Shown: piece after piece, positions 18,510-26,565 of the stretch
How positions within the stretch are numbered: position 1 is the stretch's first letter
How the letters are laid out: every line of letters begins with the position of its first letter
From: Flavobacteriales bacterium
GTDB taxonomy: Bacteria; Bacteroidota; Bacteroidia; Flavobacteriales_D; Sanyastnellaceae
Reading direction: 5' to 3'
DNA length: 62,956 nucleotides
Assembly (NCBI GenBank): GCA_029245065.1
Contig: JAQWQB010000085.1
Location: 1 to 62,956, forward strand
Notes under the pieces: generated by a model
Told to the model about the DNA's origin: nothing
Seen by the model: only the letters and a program-made list of their open reading frames with translations
The model's database searches: none
Program-made: the position numbers and the translations under genes

Positions 18510-18533
18510 ATCAAACAATAAATTTTTACAAAA

Positions 18534-18782
18534 ATGGAATTGCTCACAATCCTACTTAACGATTTCCTTGGACAAGGTCTTGCAGGTATCGGTGCTGGCG
18601 CAGCTGTAATTGGCGCAGGAATTGGTATCGGCCGTATTGGTGGTTCAGCTCTAGAAGCTATGGCTCGTCAGCCAGAATCTACTGGTGATCTACGTGCTAA
18701 CATGATCGTTGCTGCCGCTCTTGTTGAGGGTGTTGCACTTTTCGCAGTGATCGTTTGTCTACTTGTAGCTCTTAACGGATAA
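18534..18782 (+). CDS. atpE: ATP synthase F0 subunit c
   Basis: This 82-residue two-helix hairpin has the polar loop ARQPE and the ion-binding carboxylate in AAALVEGVALFAVIV. The residues that coordinate sodium in Ilyobacter (a Gln in helix 1 and a Ser next to the Glu) are absent, the Glu being followed by Gly, so the ring should be proton-driven. Helix 1 has the glycine repeat GAGIGIGRIGG used for tight c-c packing. Confidence 0.96.
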   Translation: MELLTILLNDFLGQGLAGIGAGAAVIGAGIGIGRIGGSALEAMARQPESTGDLRANMIVAAALVEGVALFAVIVCLLVALNG

Positions 18783-18797
18783 TTAAGAGATACCGGT

Positions 18798-19295
18798 ATG
18801 GATGCGCTGTTATCACCTGCCTTAGGTACCATTGTTTGGGCTTCAATTGCCTTCATCATTGTTCTACTACTCCTTCGTAAGATGGCGTGGGGTCCTATTC
18901 TACAAGGACTGAAAGACCGTGAAGAGTCAATTGCAGGTTCATTGAATGAAGCTGAAAAGGCACGCCAAGAAATTGCCAATCTGAAGGCAGACAATGAACA
19001 ACTTCTTCAAGAAGCTCGTAATGAGCGTGATGCTATCCTTAAGGAAGCACGTGAAATGAAGGAGAGTGTTATTGCTGACGCGAAGACTCGTGCGAAAGAA
19101 GAGGCTGACAAAATCGTTACTGCTGCTCGTGAAGAAGTAGTAAACGAAAAGAATGCTGCACTTGCGGAATTGAAAACGCATGTTGCTGCTTTGTCACTCG
19201 ATATCGCAGAGAAAATTCTTCGTAGCAATTTGTCTTCTGACGAAAAGCAATCAGAATTGGTAGGTAAATTACTAGAAGAGACAGATCTCAACTAA
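18798..19295 (+). CDS. atpF: ATP synthase F0 subunit b
   Basis: The 165 residues have one N-terminal membrane helix (about 9-27), then a continuous charged coiled coil from about 30 to 150, the peripheral stalk layout. Only one b gene is present, so the stalk is a homodimer. The spacing to atpE (15 bases) and atpH (5 bases) indicates co-transcription. Confidence 0.94.
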   Translation: MDALLSPALGTIVWASIAFIIVLLLLRKMAWGPILQGLKDREESIAGSLNEAEKARQEIANLKADNEQLLQEARNERDAILKEAREMKESVIADAKTRAKEEADKIVTAAREEVVNEKNAALAELKTHVAALSLDIAEKILRSNLSSDEKQSELVGKLLEETDLN

Positions 19296-19300
19296 GAATT

Positions 19301-19858
19301 ATGCTTAACCCGAAAGTTGCACAACGGTACGCTAAATCGCTCATTAACCTCGCCACAGAACGGAACGAGGTTGATGCTGTTGAGAAGGACATGAATCTTA
19401 TTCTTGAAGTACTCGAGGAAAGCAAGGACATGCGTCTATTGCTCCAGAGTCCTGTGGTGAACACAGACAAGAAAGAAAAAATCCTTGATGCCGTCTTTGG
19501 TGGTCATATCACCGAGATGTCAAAAGGATTTATAAGAATCTTAACTTCCAAAGGCCGTGAATCGCTTCTTTTGGAAGTATCAGCTCGCTTTGTTGAGCTT
19601 GTTAAGCAAAGCAAAGGCATTCTTACCGCTAAGGTGATTACAGCAGGTAAACTCTCAGATGAAGATCGCGCAAGCATCAATAAGATGGTTGCTGAAATGA
19701 ATCAGGGAACTGCAGAAATCGAAGAAGTGGTAGACCCAAGTATTGTAGGTGGATTCATCTTGAAAGTGGAAGATAAGATGGTAGACGCTTCTGTGACATC
19801 ACAGCTGCGTAAACTACGTCGTAACTTCACAGACAAGACATACGAGTCTACCCTCTAA
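19301..19858 (+). CDS. atpH: ATP synthase F1 subunit delta
   Basis: This 185-residue OSCP/delta protein begins NPKVAQRYAKSLINLA and ends with the conserved segment ADVDPSIVGGF-like, here VVDPSIVGGFILKVEDKMVDAS. It connects the b stalk to the top of the alpha3beta3 head. The length is normal. A perfect hairpin lies in the 45-base gap before atpA. Confidence 0.94.
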   Translation: MLNPKVAQRYAKSLINLATERNEVDAVEKDMNLILEVLEESKDMRLLLQSPVVNTDKKEKILDAVFGGHITEMSKGFIRILTSKGRESLLLEVSARFVELVKQSKGILTAKVITAGKLSDEDRASINKMVAEMNQGTAEIEEVVDPSIVGGFILKVEDKMVDASVTSQLRKLRRNFTDKTYESTL

Positions 19859-19872
19859 AGAAATTAAAAATC

Positions 19873-19888
19873 GCACCCTTTTGGGTGC
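19873..19888 (+). other. Intercistronic hairpin between atpH and atpA
   Basis: GCACCC-TTTT-GGGTGC is a perfect 6-bp stem with a 4-base loop. On the plus strand no T-run follows, so it is not a terminator for the operon; it could stabilise the 3' end of processed upstream message. Confidence 0.6.
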
Positions 19889-19903
19889 ACCAAACGTCAT
19901 TCA

Positions 19904-21481
19904 ATGGCTGATTTGAAACCCGCAGAAGTATCTGCAATTCTCAGAGAGCAGCTTTCAGGCATTAAGTCTGCAGCTGAACTAGAAGAGGTAGGAACCGTTC
20001 TTCAGATTGGAGATGGTATCGCTCGTATCTACGGATTGTCTAATGCACAGTCTGGAGAGCTTATCGAATTTGAGAATGGTGTACGTGGAATCGCACTTAA
20101 CCTCGAAGAAGACAACGTTGGAGCTGTATTGTTAGGCCCATCTGGAGACTTGAAGGAAGGAGCTAGCGTAAAGCGTACCGGACAAATTGCATCAATCAAG
20201 GCTGGTAAGGGACTTCTTGGTCGTGTTGTAAACACACTTGGACAACCTATCGACGGTAAAGGACCTATTGAAGGTGACCTTTACGAAATGCCTATTGAGC
20301 GTAAAGCACCAGGGGTAATCTACCGTCAGCCGGTGAACGAACCACTTCAAACTGGAATCAAGGCAATTGATGCCATGATCCCTGTAGGTAGAGGTCAACG
20401 TGAGCTTATTATTGGTGACCGTCACACTGGTAAAACAACTGTTGCGATTGATACCATTATCAACCAAAAGGAGTTTTACGACAGAGGAGAAGCCGTATTC
20501 TGTATTTATGTTGCTGTTGGTCAGAAAGGATCTACAGTAGCAGGAATAGTGAAGACGTTGGAAGACGCAGGAGCAATGGACTACACAGTAGTTGTATCTG
20601 CATCTGCTTCTGATCCAGCACCACTTCAGTTCTACGCACCGTTTACCGGAGCAGCGATTGGAGAGTTCTTCCGTGATACGGGTAACCCAGCATTGATTGT
20701 TTTTGATGATTTGTCAAAACAAGCCGTAGCATACCGTGAGGTATCTCTATTGCTTCGTCGTCCTCCAGGACGTGAGGCATACCCAGGAGATGTATTCTAC
20801 CTACACAGCCGTCTTCTTGAGCGTGCTGCAAAGGTGATTGCTACTGATGAAATTGCTTCTCAAATGAATGACCTCCCAGATTCTATCAAAGGAATCGTGA
20901 AGGGTGGAGGTTCATTGACAGCACTTCCAATCATTGAAACACAAGCGGGTGACGTTTCTGCCTACATTCCAACAAACGTAATTTCGATTACGGATGGGCA
21001 GATTTTCCTTGAGTCAAGCTTGTTCCTATCAGGTGTACGTCCTGCGATTAACGTAGGTATCTCAGTATCACGTGTAGGAGGTTCGGCTCAGATTAAGTCA
21101 ATGAAGAAAATTGCAGGTACATTGAAGCTTGACCAAGCGCAGTACCGTGAGCTTGAAGCGTTCGCAAAATTCGGATCTGACCTTGATGACGCTACAAAAA
21201 GCGTTATTGAAAAAGGAGCTCGTAACGTAGAGATCTTGAAGCAAGCACAAAACTCTCCAATGACCGTTGAAGAACAAGTGGCTATCATTTTCTGCGGAAC
21301 AAAAGGATTGTTGAGCAAGGTTCCTGTTAAGAAGGTAAGAGAGTTCGAAGTAGAATACTTGAGCTACATGCGCAACAAGCACCGCGATGTGCTAGATACA
21401 TTGAAGGCTGGTAAGCTTACTGATGAAGTAACAAGCACCCTTCGTAAAGTATGTGAAGAATTGACCGCTAAATACGCGTAA
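19904..21481 (+). CDS. atpA: ATP synthase F1 subunit alpha
   Basis: The 525-residue product matches alpha along its length, with the beta-barrel N-terminus, the P-loop GDRHTGKTT near residue 170, and the arginine-finger region ([11 protein letters not shown]). The P-loop has His where alpha subunits nearly always have Gln (GDRQTGKT); this noncatalytic site still carries the Lys-Thr needed for nucleotide binding. Alpha alternates with beta in the catalytic head; beta is encoded elsewhere. Confidence 0.96.
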   Translation: MADLKPAEVSAILREQLSGIKSAAELEEVGTVLQIGDGIARIYGLSNAQSGELIEFENGVRGIALNLEEDNVGAVLLGPSGDLKEGASVKRTGQIASIKAGKGLLGRVVNTLGQPIDGKGPIEGDLYEMPIERKAPGVIYRQPVNEPLQTGIKAIDAMIPVGRGQRELIIGDRHTGKTTVAIDTIINQKEFYDRGEAVFCIYVAVGQKGSTVAGIVKTLEDAGAMDYTVVVSASASDPAPLQFYAPFTGAAIGEFFRDTGNPALIVFDDLSKQAVAYREVSLLLRRPPGREAYPGDVFYLHSRLLERAAKVIATDEIASQMNDLPDSIKGIVKGGGSLTALPIIETQAGDVSAYIPTNVISITDGQIFLESSLFLSGVRPAINVGISVSRVGGSAQIKSMKKIAGTLKLDQAQYRELEAFAKFGSDLDDATKSVIEKGARNVEILKQAQNSPMTVEEQVAIIFCGTKGLLSKVPVKKVREFEVEYLSYMRNKHRDVLDTLKAGKLTDEVTSTLRKVCEELTAKYA

Positions 21482-21483
21482 TC

Positions 21484-22374
21484 ATGTCAGGAGGGCTTAA
21501 AGAAGTACGTAATAGAATTGTCTCTGTTCAATCAACGAGTCAGATCACGCAGGCCATGAAAATGGTTTCTGCCGCGAAGTTACGCCGTGCCCAAGATGCG
21601 ATTGTTCGTATGCGTCCTTACGCTGAAAAACTGCAAGAAATCCTTTCGAACGTAAGCTCGAGCCTGGATTCTTCTGAAGGGGTTTATTCAGTTCAACGCG
21701 AAGAAAAGAATGTGTTGATGGTAGCCATCACCTCGAATAGAGGACTTTGTGGTGGGTTCAACAACAATGTGATCAAACGAATCAATGAGCTAATTGCTTC
21801 TGATTATTCAGATGCAAATGTGAATGTCCTAGCGCTTGGAAAGAAGGCAAATGACGCTTTTAGCAAGCTTGGACTTGTTACAACGGAAGGATTCAATGAT
21901 CAGCCGTATTTGATTTATGACGACTTAACTTTCGGGGCAAGCTCTGAAATAGCACAGGCTATCATGGATCAATTCGTTGCTGGGAAGTATGATAAGGTTG
22001 TACTCGTTTACAACCAGTTCAAAAACGCAGCAACACAAATTCTTCGCACAGAACAAATGCTACCTGTACTTCCGTTGGAAACAACAGGGGACGAAGAGGA
22101 AGTGGCTTCCAACAATGAGTATATCTTCGAGCCAACGCGCGCAGATATCATTGAACGAATCATTCCGAACTCGTTGAAAGTGCAATTGTTCAAAGGATTG
22201 CTTGATAGCTATGCTTCAGAACACGGAGCGCGTATGACGGCAATGCACAAGGCAACTGACAACGCAAACGACTTGGTTAAGGAACTCAAGTTGAGTTACA
22301 ACAAGGCGCGTCAAGCGGCCATCACAAATGAAATTCTTGAAATCGTTGGAGGTGCGGAAGCACTCAACGGTTAA
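21484..22374 (+). CDS. atpG: ATP synthase F1 subunit gamma
   Basis: The 296 residues begin with the long helix LKEVRNRIVSVQSTSQITQA and AMKMVSAAKLRRAQ and end with EHGARMTAMHKATDNANDL plus the C-terminal helix, the gamma rotor signature. It starts 2 bases after the atpA stop and is the last operon gene, closed by a terminator at 22394. Confidence 0.95.
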   Translation: MSGGLKEVRNRIVSVQSTSQITQAMKMVSAAKLRRAQDAIVRMRPYAEKLQEILSNVSSSLDSSEGVYSVQREEKNVLMVAITSNRGLCGGFNNNVIKRINELIASDYSDANVNVLALGKKANDAFSKLGLVTTEGFNDQPYLIYDDLTFGASSEIAQAIMDQFVAGKYDKVVLVYNQFKNAATQILRTEQMLPVLPLETTGDEEEVASNNEYIFEPTRADIIERIIPNSLKVQLFKGLLDSYASEHGARMTAMHKATDNANDLVKELKLSYNKARQAAITNEILEIVGGAEALNG

Positions 22375-22393
22375 TCAAAAAGATATACCCATT

Positions 22394-22422
22394 AAAAAGC
22401 ACTCCAACCGGGGTGCTTTTTT
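22394..22422 (+). terminator. Terminator of the atp operon
   Basis: The stem GCACTCC/GGGGTGC (one G-T pair) with a 4-base loop is flanked by A-run and T-run, so it can work in both directions. It follows the atpG stop by about 20 bases. Confidence 0.85.
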
Positions 22423-22497
22423 AGTTTAAATCGTAGCATGATATTTGCACGGTAAGGCGTACACCAATAACCTAAACATGGTGTATCTTTCGTTCTC

Positions 22498-23967
22498 ATG
22501 GCAAAATCTCCTATTCATCTTACCCTTAGGCAGCGGATCTATTTTTCTATGCTCACGCTGATTCTACTGTCTTTTGTAGTAACAGGAATTACGGCGTATT
22601 ACAATTTTCGGACCCAAGAAGAGGAGTACAACTTATCCAGGCTGAGCAGAAAAGAGATGGCTGTTCAAGAGAGCATGCGCTATTTCTTGGCTACCAATGA
22701 CGGATACATGGCTACGGATTCTGTCCCGATTCTGTTCTCTGATAAGGTGTGTGAATTGGCAGATGTACATGGTTTAGCAATCAATTTCTATTCACTTCGC
22801 GGAGAGCTACTCATTAGTTCAAGCACCACCGATTTTGATGAACTAGGCTTCACCCAGCAAATCGATTACCAGGTGATGAAGCAACTTTCAATGGGCAATT
22901 CCCGGGCTGAAATGGCCAAGGACATTGACCACGGTACGTACATCATGGCGTATTGGTATTTCAGAGATATTGAAGGGAAGCCCATCGCCATTACCAATGT
23001 GCGTTACGACAAGAAGGAAGTAGATGAAGGAGAGCTGAAGTCTTTCTTAGGTCAGTTGACACAGATTTATGTGCTGCTGTTCCTCGGAGCTAGCTTGTTC
23101 GCATTCATCTTGTCGAACTACATTACTTCGTCCCTGCAAAAGATTGGAAAGCGAATGCAGAACCTTGAGTTAGGTAAAACCAACGAGCCGTTAGAATGGG
23201 ACAGTGATGATGAAATTGGCGCACTTGTGAAGGAATACAACCGCATGATGAAGGAAGTAGAAGCTTCTGCAAGTGTATTGGCAAAGAGCGAGCGAGAAAG
23301 TGCCTGGAGAGAGATGGCAAAACAGGTGGCTCATGAGATTAAGAACCCGCTGACCCCAATGAAACTTCGTGTGCAACATTTAACTAGGTCATACAGTGGT
23401 GGAGAGGGGCAGTATCAGCAGAAACTAGATGCGTTCAGGGACTCCATGATTGAACAAATCGACGCATTATCAAACATTGCCAGCGAGTTCAGCAACTTTG
23501 CGAAAATGCCGAAAGCTCAAAACGAAGAGGTCAACCTGCACGAAGTTATTTCGAGCTGCTTGGACCTATTTGATAAAACAGATGGTATTGAGTTGTCTTA
23601 TGTGAATCAAATTGAAGATGACGCGGTAGTGTACGCAGACAAAGATCAAATGGTGCGGGTATTCAACAACCTGGTTAAAAATGCCATACAGGCCATTCCA
23701 GCGTCCCAAGAAGGCAAGATTCACATACGGCTTATGCCTAAGAACGAAGACCTGTTAATTGAGGTGTGCGACAATGGATCAGGTATTCCAGAAGATATGC
23801 GCAGTAAGATCTTTCAGCCAAACTTCACAACGAAATCCACGGGAACAGGGCTGGGCTTAGCAATGGTTCAGAACATCATCCATCAAGCCGGCGGCAGCAT
23901 TACGTTTGCCACCTCAGAAAACAGAGGAACATGCTTCAAAGTGACCCTTCCTACCTATACAGCGTGA
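22498..23967 (+). CDS. NtrY-like membrane histidine kinase
   Basis: This 489-residue kinase has two membrane helices (about 13-33 and 187-207) around a periplasmic sensor of about 150 residues, then HAMP (about 208-260), HisKA with WREMAKQVAHEIKNPLTPMK (His279) and HATPase with NLVKNAIQAIP, DNGSGIPED and TGTGLGLAMV. The HEIKNPLTPM box is typical of NtrY/NtrB kinases, which act with sigma-54 activators; no such regulator is adjacent. A near-consensus -7 (GATATTTG) is found about 50 bases upstream. Its last 13 bases overlap the convergent cyclase gene. Confidence 0.92.
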   Translation: MAKSPIHLTLRQRIYFSMLTLILLSFVVTGITAYYNFRTQEEEYNLSRLSRKEMAVQESMRYFLATNDGYMATDSVPILFSDKVCELADVHGLAINFYSLRGELLISSSTTDFDELGFTQQIDYQVMKQLSMGNSRAEMAKDIDHGTYIMAYWYFRDIEGKPIAITNVRYDKKEVDEGELKSFLGQLTQIYVLLFLGASLFAFILSNYITSSLQKIGKRMQNLELGKTNEPLEWDSDDEIGALVKEYNRMMKEVEASASVLAKSERESAWREMAKQVAHEIKNPLTPMKLRVQHLTRSYSGGEGQYQQKLDAFRDSMIEQIDALSNIASEFSNFAKMPKAQNEEVNLHEVISSCLDLFDKTDGIELSYVNQIEDDAVVYADKDQMVRVFNNLVKNAIQAIPASQEGKIHIRLMPKNEDLLIEVCDNGSGIPEDMRSKIFQPNFTTKSTGTGLGLAMVQNIIHQAGGSITFATSENRGTCFKVTLPTYTA

Positions 23968-24722
23968 GCCTTGAAGAGGACTGGTCTGCTTGGTGAAGCA
24001 TCATTTTCAAAAGGAGCAGTTTGAAGGTTCATCAAGTATATCCCATCTTCGATAGTGTCATCTATAAACGCTAACTCGGTAATTGTTGCATCTTTTCTGG
24101 GGTTATCAGGTAATCCCCAGAAGGCGCGGTGCGACTGCAATTCTCCACCGTCTACTTCTCGATCAACGCTAGGGAGGTCCATCACCAAGTGCTTTACACC
24201 CCCTGAAACCAACTTTAGAGCTGCTTTAAGCGATAAATACGGCGGATTGGTGTCATTATAAACCTTCGTTCGTTTTGAGCTGTCATTTGGCCTCGTTCGC
24301 AGGATGAGTGCCGGGGGAAGTTTTCCATCGGGAATTTGATGCGCATCGATCATCAGATCTCCTTGCTGCATGACAGGCAACTGCTCGGGCGCTTCGGTGA
24401 GTGTGACGGTATGCAACAGGGCCACACAATGAAAGTCTGTAAAAAGCTGATTCACGGAGTGGAACTCTTTGGTGATGTGCCCAAGGCATTCGGTATGTGT
24501 TCCGTGTCCGTGCGGGTTGAATTTAATAGAGCGAAAATTGACACTGCCTCCTTCTTCAACACTTCCGACCCAGCCGTCAGCGCGCACGGGTTCAATTTCA
24601 ATGGGTGGCACATACCAAGCTGCTAACCGGTTTGGTCCGGCTACAAGAGGAATTGAAATGTCGTGACCTGCAGTAAGGTCTACTTGGAAGGTGCTGTTGT
24701 TGTGGGTGAACGTTGTTTTCAT
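23955..24722 (-). CDS. Cyclase-family (kynurenine formamidase-like) hydrolase
   Basis: The 255-residue protein belongs to the metal-dependent cyclase superfamily: its motif HGHGTHTECLGH near residue 71 is the HxGTHxD/E metal site. Members include kynurenine formamidase and other hydrolases of amides or lactones. The substrate cannot be read. The frame extends to a TTG at 24731, but that lies inside the terminator of the upstream lipoprotein gene, so the ATG at 24722 (MKTTFTHNN) is preferred. No independent promoter is evident between that terminator and the start, so expression may depend on readthrough. Confidence 0.85.
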   Translation of the reverse strand: MKTTFTHNNSTFQVDLTAGHDISIPLVAGPNRLAAWYVPPIEIEPVRADGWVGSVEEGGSVNFRSIKFNPHGHGTHTECLGHITKEFHSVNQLFTDFHCVALLHTVTLTEAPEQLPVMQQGDLMIDAHQIPDGKLPPALILRTRPNDSSKRTKVYNDTNPPYLSLKAALKLVSGGVKHLVMDLPSVDREVDGGELQSHRAFWGLPDNPRKDATITELAFIDDTIEDGIYLMNLQTAPFENDASPSRPVLFKAHAV

Positions 24723-24729
24723 AGGCAAC

Positions 24730-24757
24730 AAAAAAGCGCCCCAGTTGGAGCGCTTTT
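24730..24757 (-). terminator. Terminator after the lipoprotein gene
   Basis: GCGC arms with an inner CC/GG pair are flanked by A-run and T-run, so the hairpin ends with T on the minus strand, 25 bases after the stop at 24782. It abuts the cyclase start. Confidence 0.85.
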
Positions 24758-24781
24758 AAAGTTATGTAAAAGGAAGTAATT

Positions 24782-25648
24782 TTAGTTACATCCCATTGTT
24801 CCGAATCCAGATACGAGATCAAAATCAATGTCCTCATCATCATCAAGTGATTCGAAGATCTCAAGAAGACCTAGGTATTCACCTGTGAAAGACATCTCGC
24901 CACCAGACACGTTAAGTGTTCCGTCAGCAGAGAAATAGAGGTTGAAATTTTGGAAGTCTAGTACATAAGAGAATCCTTTTTGGTCAAGATCATCAAGGTC
25001 ACCCTCTAGATCGTCAAGCCAGTTCAAGATTTCATAAGTACCTGAAGCTTCGTTGTCGTATACGAAGTACATTGCATATCCGTGGAAGAAGTCTGAAAAA
25101 TCAGCATCCTCATCGAATTCATCGTCCAAAAGGGCTTCAAAATCACCTCCGATACCGAGTACCAAAGAGATGCCATCGAGGTTGCCACCGTAATCAAAAA
25201 GATCAAGGCCTAATGCTTCATCAGATGCTGAGAAGCAGAAAGTATAGTCGATGTCAATTGCACTTGAACCAGCAACAACAGTTCCTCCTGAATTTGCTCC
25301 AAAGGAGAAAGAAGGAATGATTAACACGCCGCCACCTTCAGGACTTTCAACGAATACGGGACCATCTGAGTTAGAGAAGTTCCATCCGTCGTTTGCATCA
25401 GCAAAGCTAAAGTCACGCGTTTGAAGGTTGAAACGATAAATCGTTTCTGTTTCTTCGTTGTAGATACCAATTTCTGGTAGATTATTCGCCATTTCTTGCG
25501 CCATACGTAGGTCTGCGTCTTCTACCTTGATTTCACGAGGATAGTAGCCAGTGCCTTCTGTAGCTTGTTTTCCACAAGATGCAGCAAGAGTGATAACCGC
25601 GAATAATACGATTAAACGAAGAGAGAAATTTGTTGTAACAGTTTTCAT
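24782..25648 (-). CDS. Acidic lipoprotein of unknown function
   Basis: The 288-residue product has a lipoprotein signal ending LAASC (Cys25). The mature part is strongly acidic, with runs such as DDEFDEDADFSDF and SLDDDEDIDFD near residues 165-180 and 265-275, and has alternating hydrophobic strands. No family is recognised. It follows the barrel-protein gene by 7 bases and probably forms a surface or periplasmic pair with it. The acidic clusters could bind calcium, but there is no recognised EF-hand or RTX pattern. Confidence 0.75.
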   Translation of the reverse strand: MKTVTTNFSLRLIVLFAVITLAASCGKQATEGTGYYPREIKVEDADLRMAQEMANNLPEIGIYNEETETIYRFNLQTRDFSFADANDGWNFSNSDGPVFVESPEGGGVLIIPSFSFGANSGGTVVAGSSAIDIDYTFCFSASDEALGLDLFDYGGNLDGISLVLGIGGDFEALLDDEFDEDADFSDFFHGYAMYFVYDNEASGTYEILNWLDDLEGDLDDLDQKGFSYVLDFQNFNLYFSADGTLNVSGGEMSFTGEYLGLLEIFESLDDDEDIDFDLVSGFGTMGCN

Positions 25649-25655
25649 AGTTCTA

Positions 25656-26414
25656 TTAGTTGATCAAGAAACCGAGACGGATAAGACCGTTCACAGTAGG
25701 ACCAACATTGAAAGAAGAACCATTTTCAATCGCTGCAGGAGGATCAAGTTCTGCGTCTGTACCTCCAGAAGCTGCAAGGCTCCATGCTGCGTTGTCAGAG
25801 AATTCAACTGTTGAGTCAGCCATACTAGTGCTTGAGAAGCCGAAACCCATCTCTGCCCCAAGATAAATATTATCTGCGAAGTAGAAATCGAAACCTGCCA
25901 ATAGATTCAAACCGATTCTTGTAAAGCCATCTTTGTCTGTTTGTGTCCAAACAACGTTCTTGTCCAATTCGAATACGTTATCGATATCGTTTGGAGACCA
26001 GAACTCTTGCTCAGTGCTCATACGTCCAATACCGAAATCAATTTCAGCACCGATGTATGGAGACAAACGGTCAGTTCCGTCGAAGTGAATTTCGTATCCT
26101 GGACGGATAGTCAAGTCAAACGTACGATCGTACATGTAAAGCGCAGGACTCGTTGGATCTTCAATAGAAAGATCTCCTTCCTGAGACGTTACGGTCTTGT
26201 CTGTAGAAGACCCAACGAAGAAATTCACACGGAAAGCAGAGCTTTCATCTAGGAATGTACGGAAGCGGATTCCGCTAATAGAAATTGGGTTTCCCCCTAG
26301 TGGAGCGAACTGGAACTCAATGTTCTTGTCACCTCCAATTTGTTTTTGAGCCTGCACGTCGATGCCTGTTACGCAAAAGAGTGCGGCTGCAGCAAGAATA
26401 ATTGCTTTTTTCAT
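25656..26414 (-). CDS. Outer-membrane beta-barrel protein
   Basis: The 252 residues have a signal peptide (MKKAIILAAAALFCVTG, cut near VQAQ) and about eight to ten amphipathic strands, ending in Phe-Leu-Ile-Asn, with glycine-rich turns such as YIGAEIDFGIGR and YLGAEMGFGFSS. This is the OMP_b-brl pattern. It is the first gene of a two-gene operon with the acidic lipoprotein. Confidence 0.8.
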   Translation of the reverse strand: MKKAIILAAAALFCVTGIDVQAQKQIGGDKNIEFQFAPLGGNPISISGIRFRTFLDESSAFRVNFFVGSSTDKTVTSQEGDLSIEDPTSPALYMYDRTFDLTIRPGYEIHFDGTDRLSPYIGAEIDFGIGRMSTEQEFWSPNDIDNVFELDKNVVWTQTDKDGFTRIGLNLLAGFDFYFADNIYLGAEMGFGFSSTSMADSTVEFSDNAAWSLAASGGTDAELDPPAAIENGSSFNVGPTVNGLIRLGFLIN

Positions 26415-26565
26415 GATGGTTGAAATTTAGTAATACTCGTTTCCAAGTTGCAAGGAAATAAATTAATCTTCCTCGTTTAAGTAAGTATATATGGTTTATT
26501 AACAATTAGCACTTGAAATGTTGAAAACCACGAACATTCCATAGCATTGTTTCAAATTAAGCCAA

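Noticed and set aside
18534-18782. A sodium-driven ATP synthase
   Set aside because: The Gln and Ser that bind sodium in subunit c are not present, and Gly follows the key Glu.
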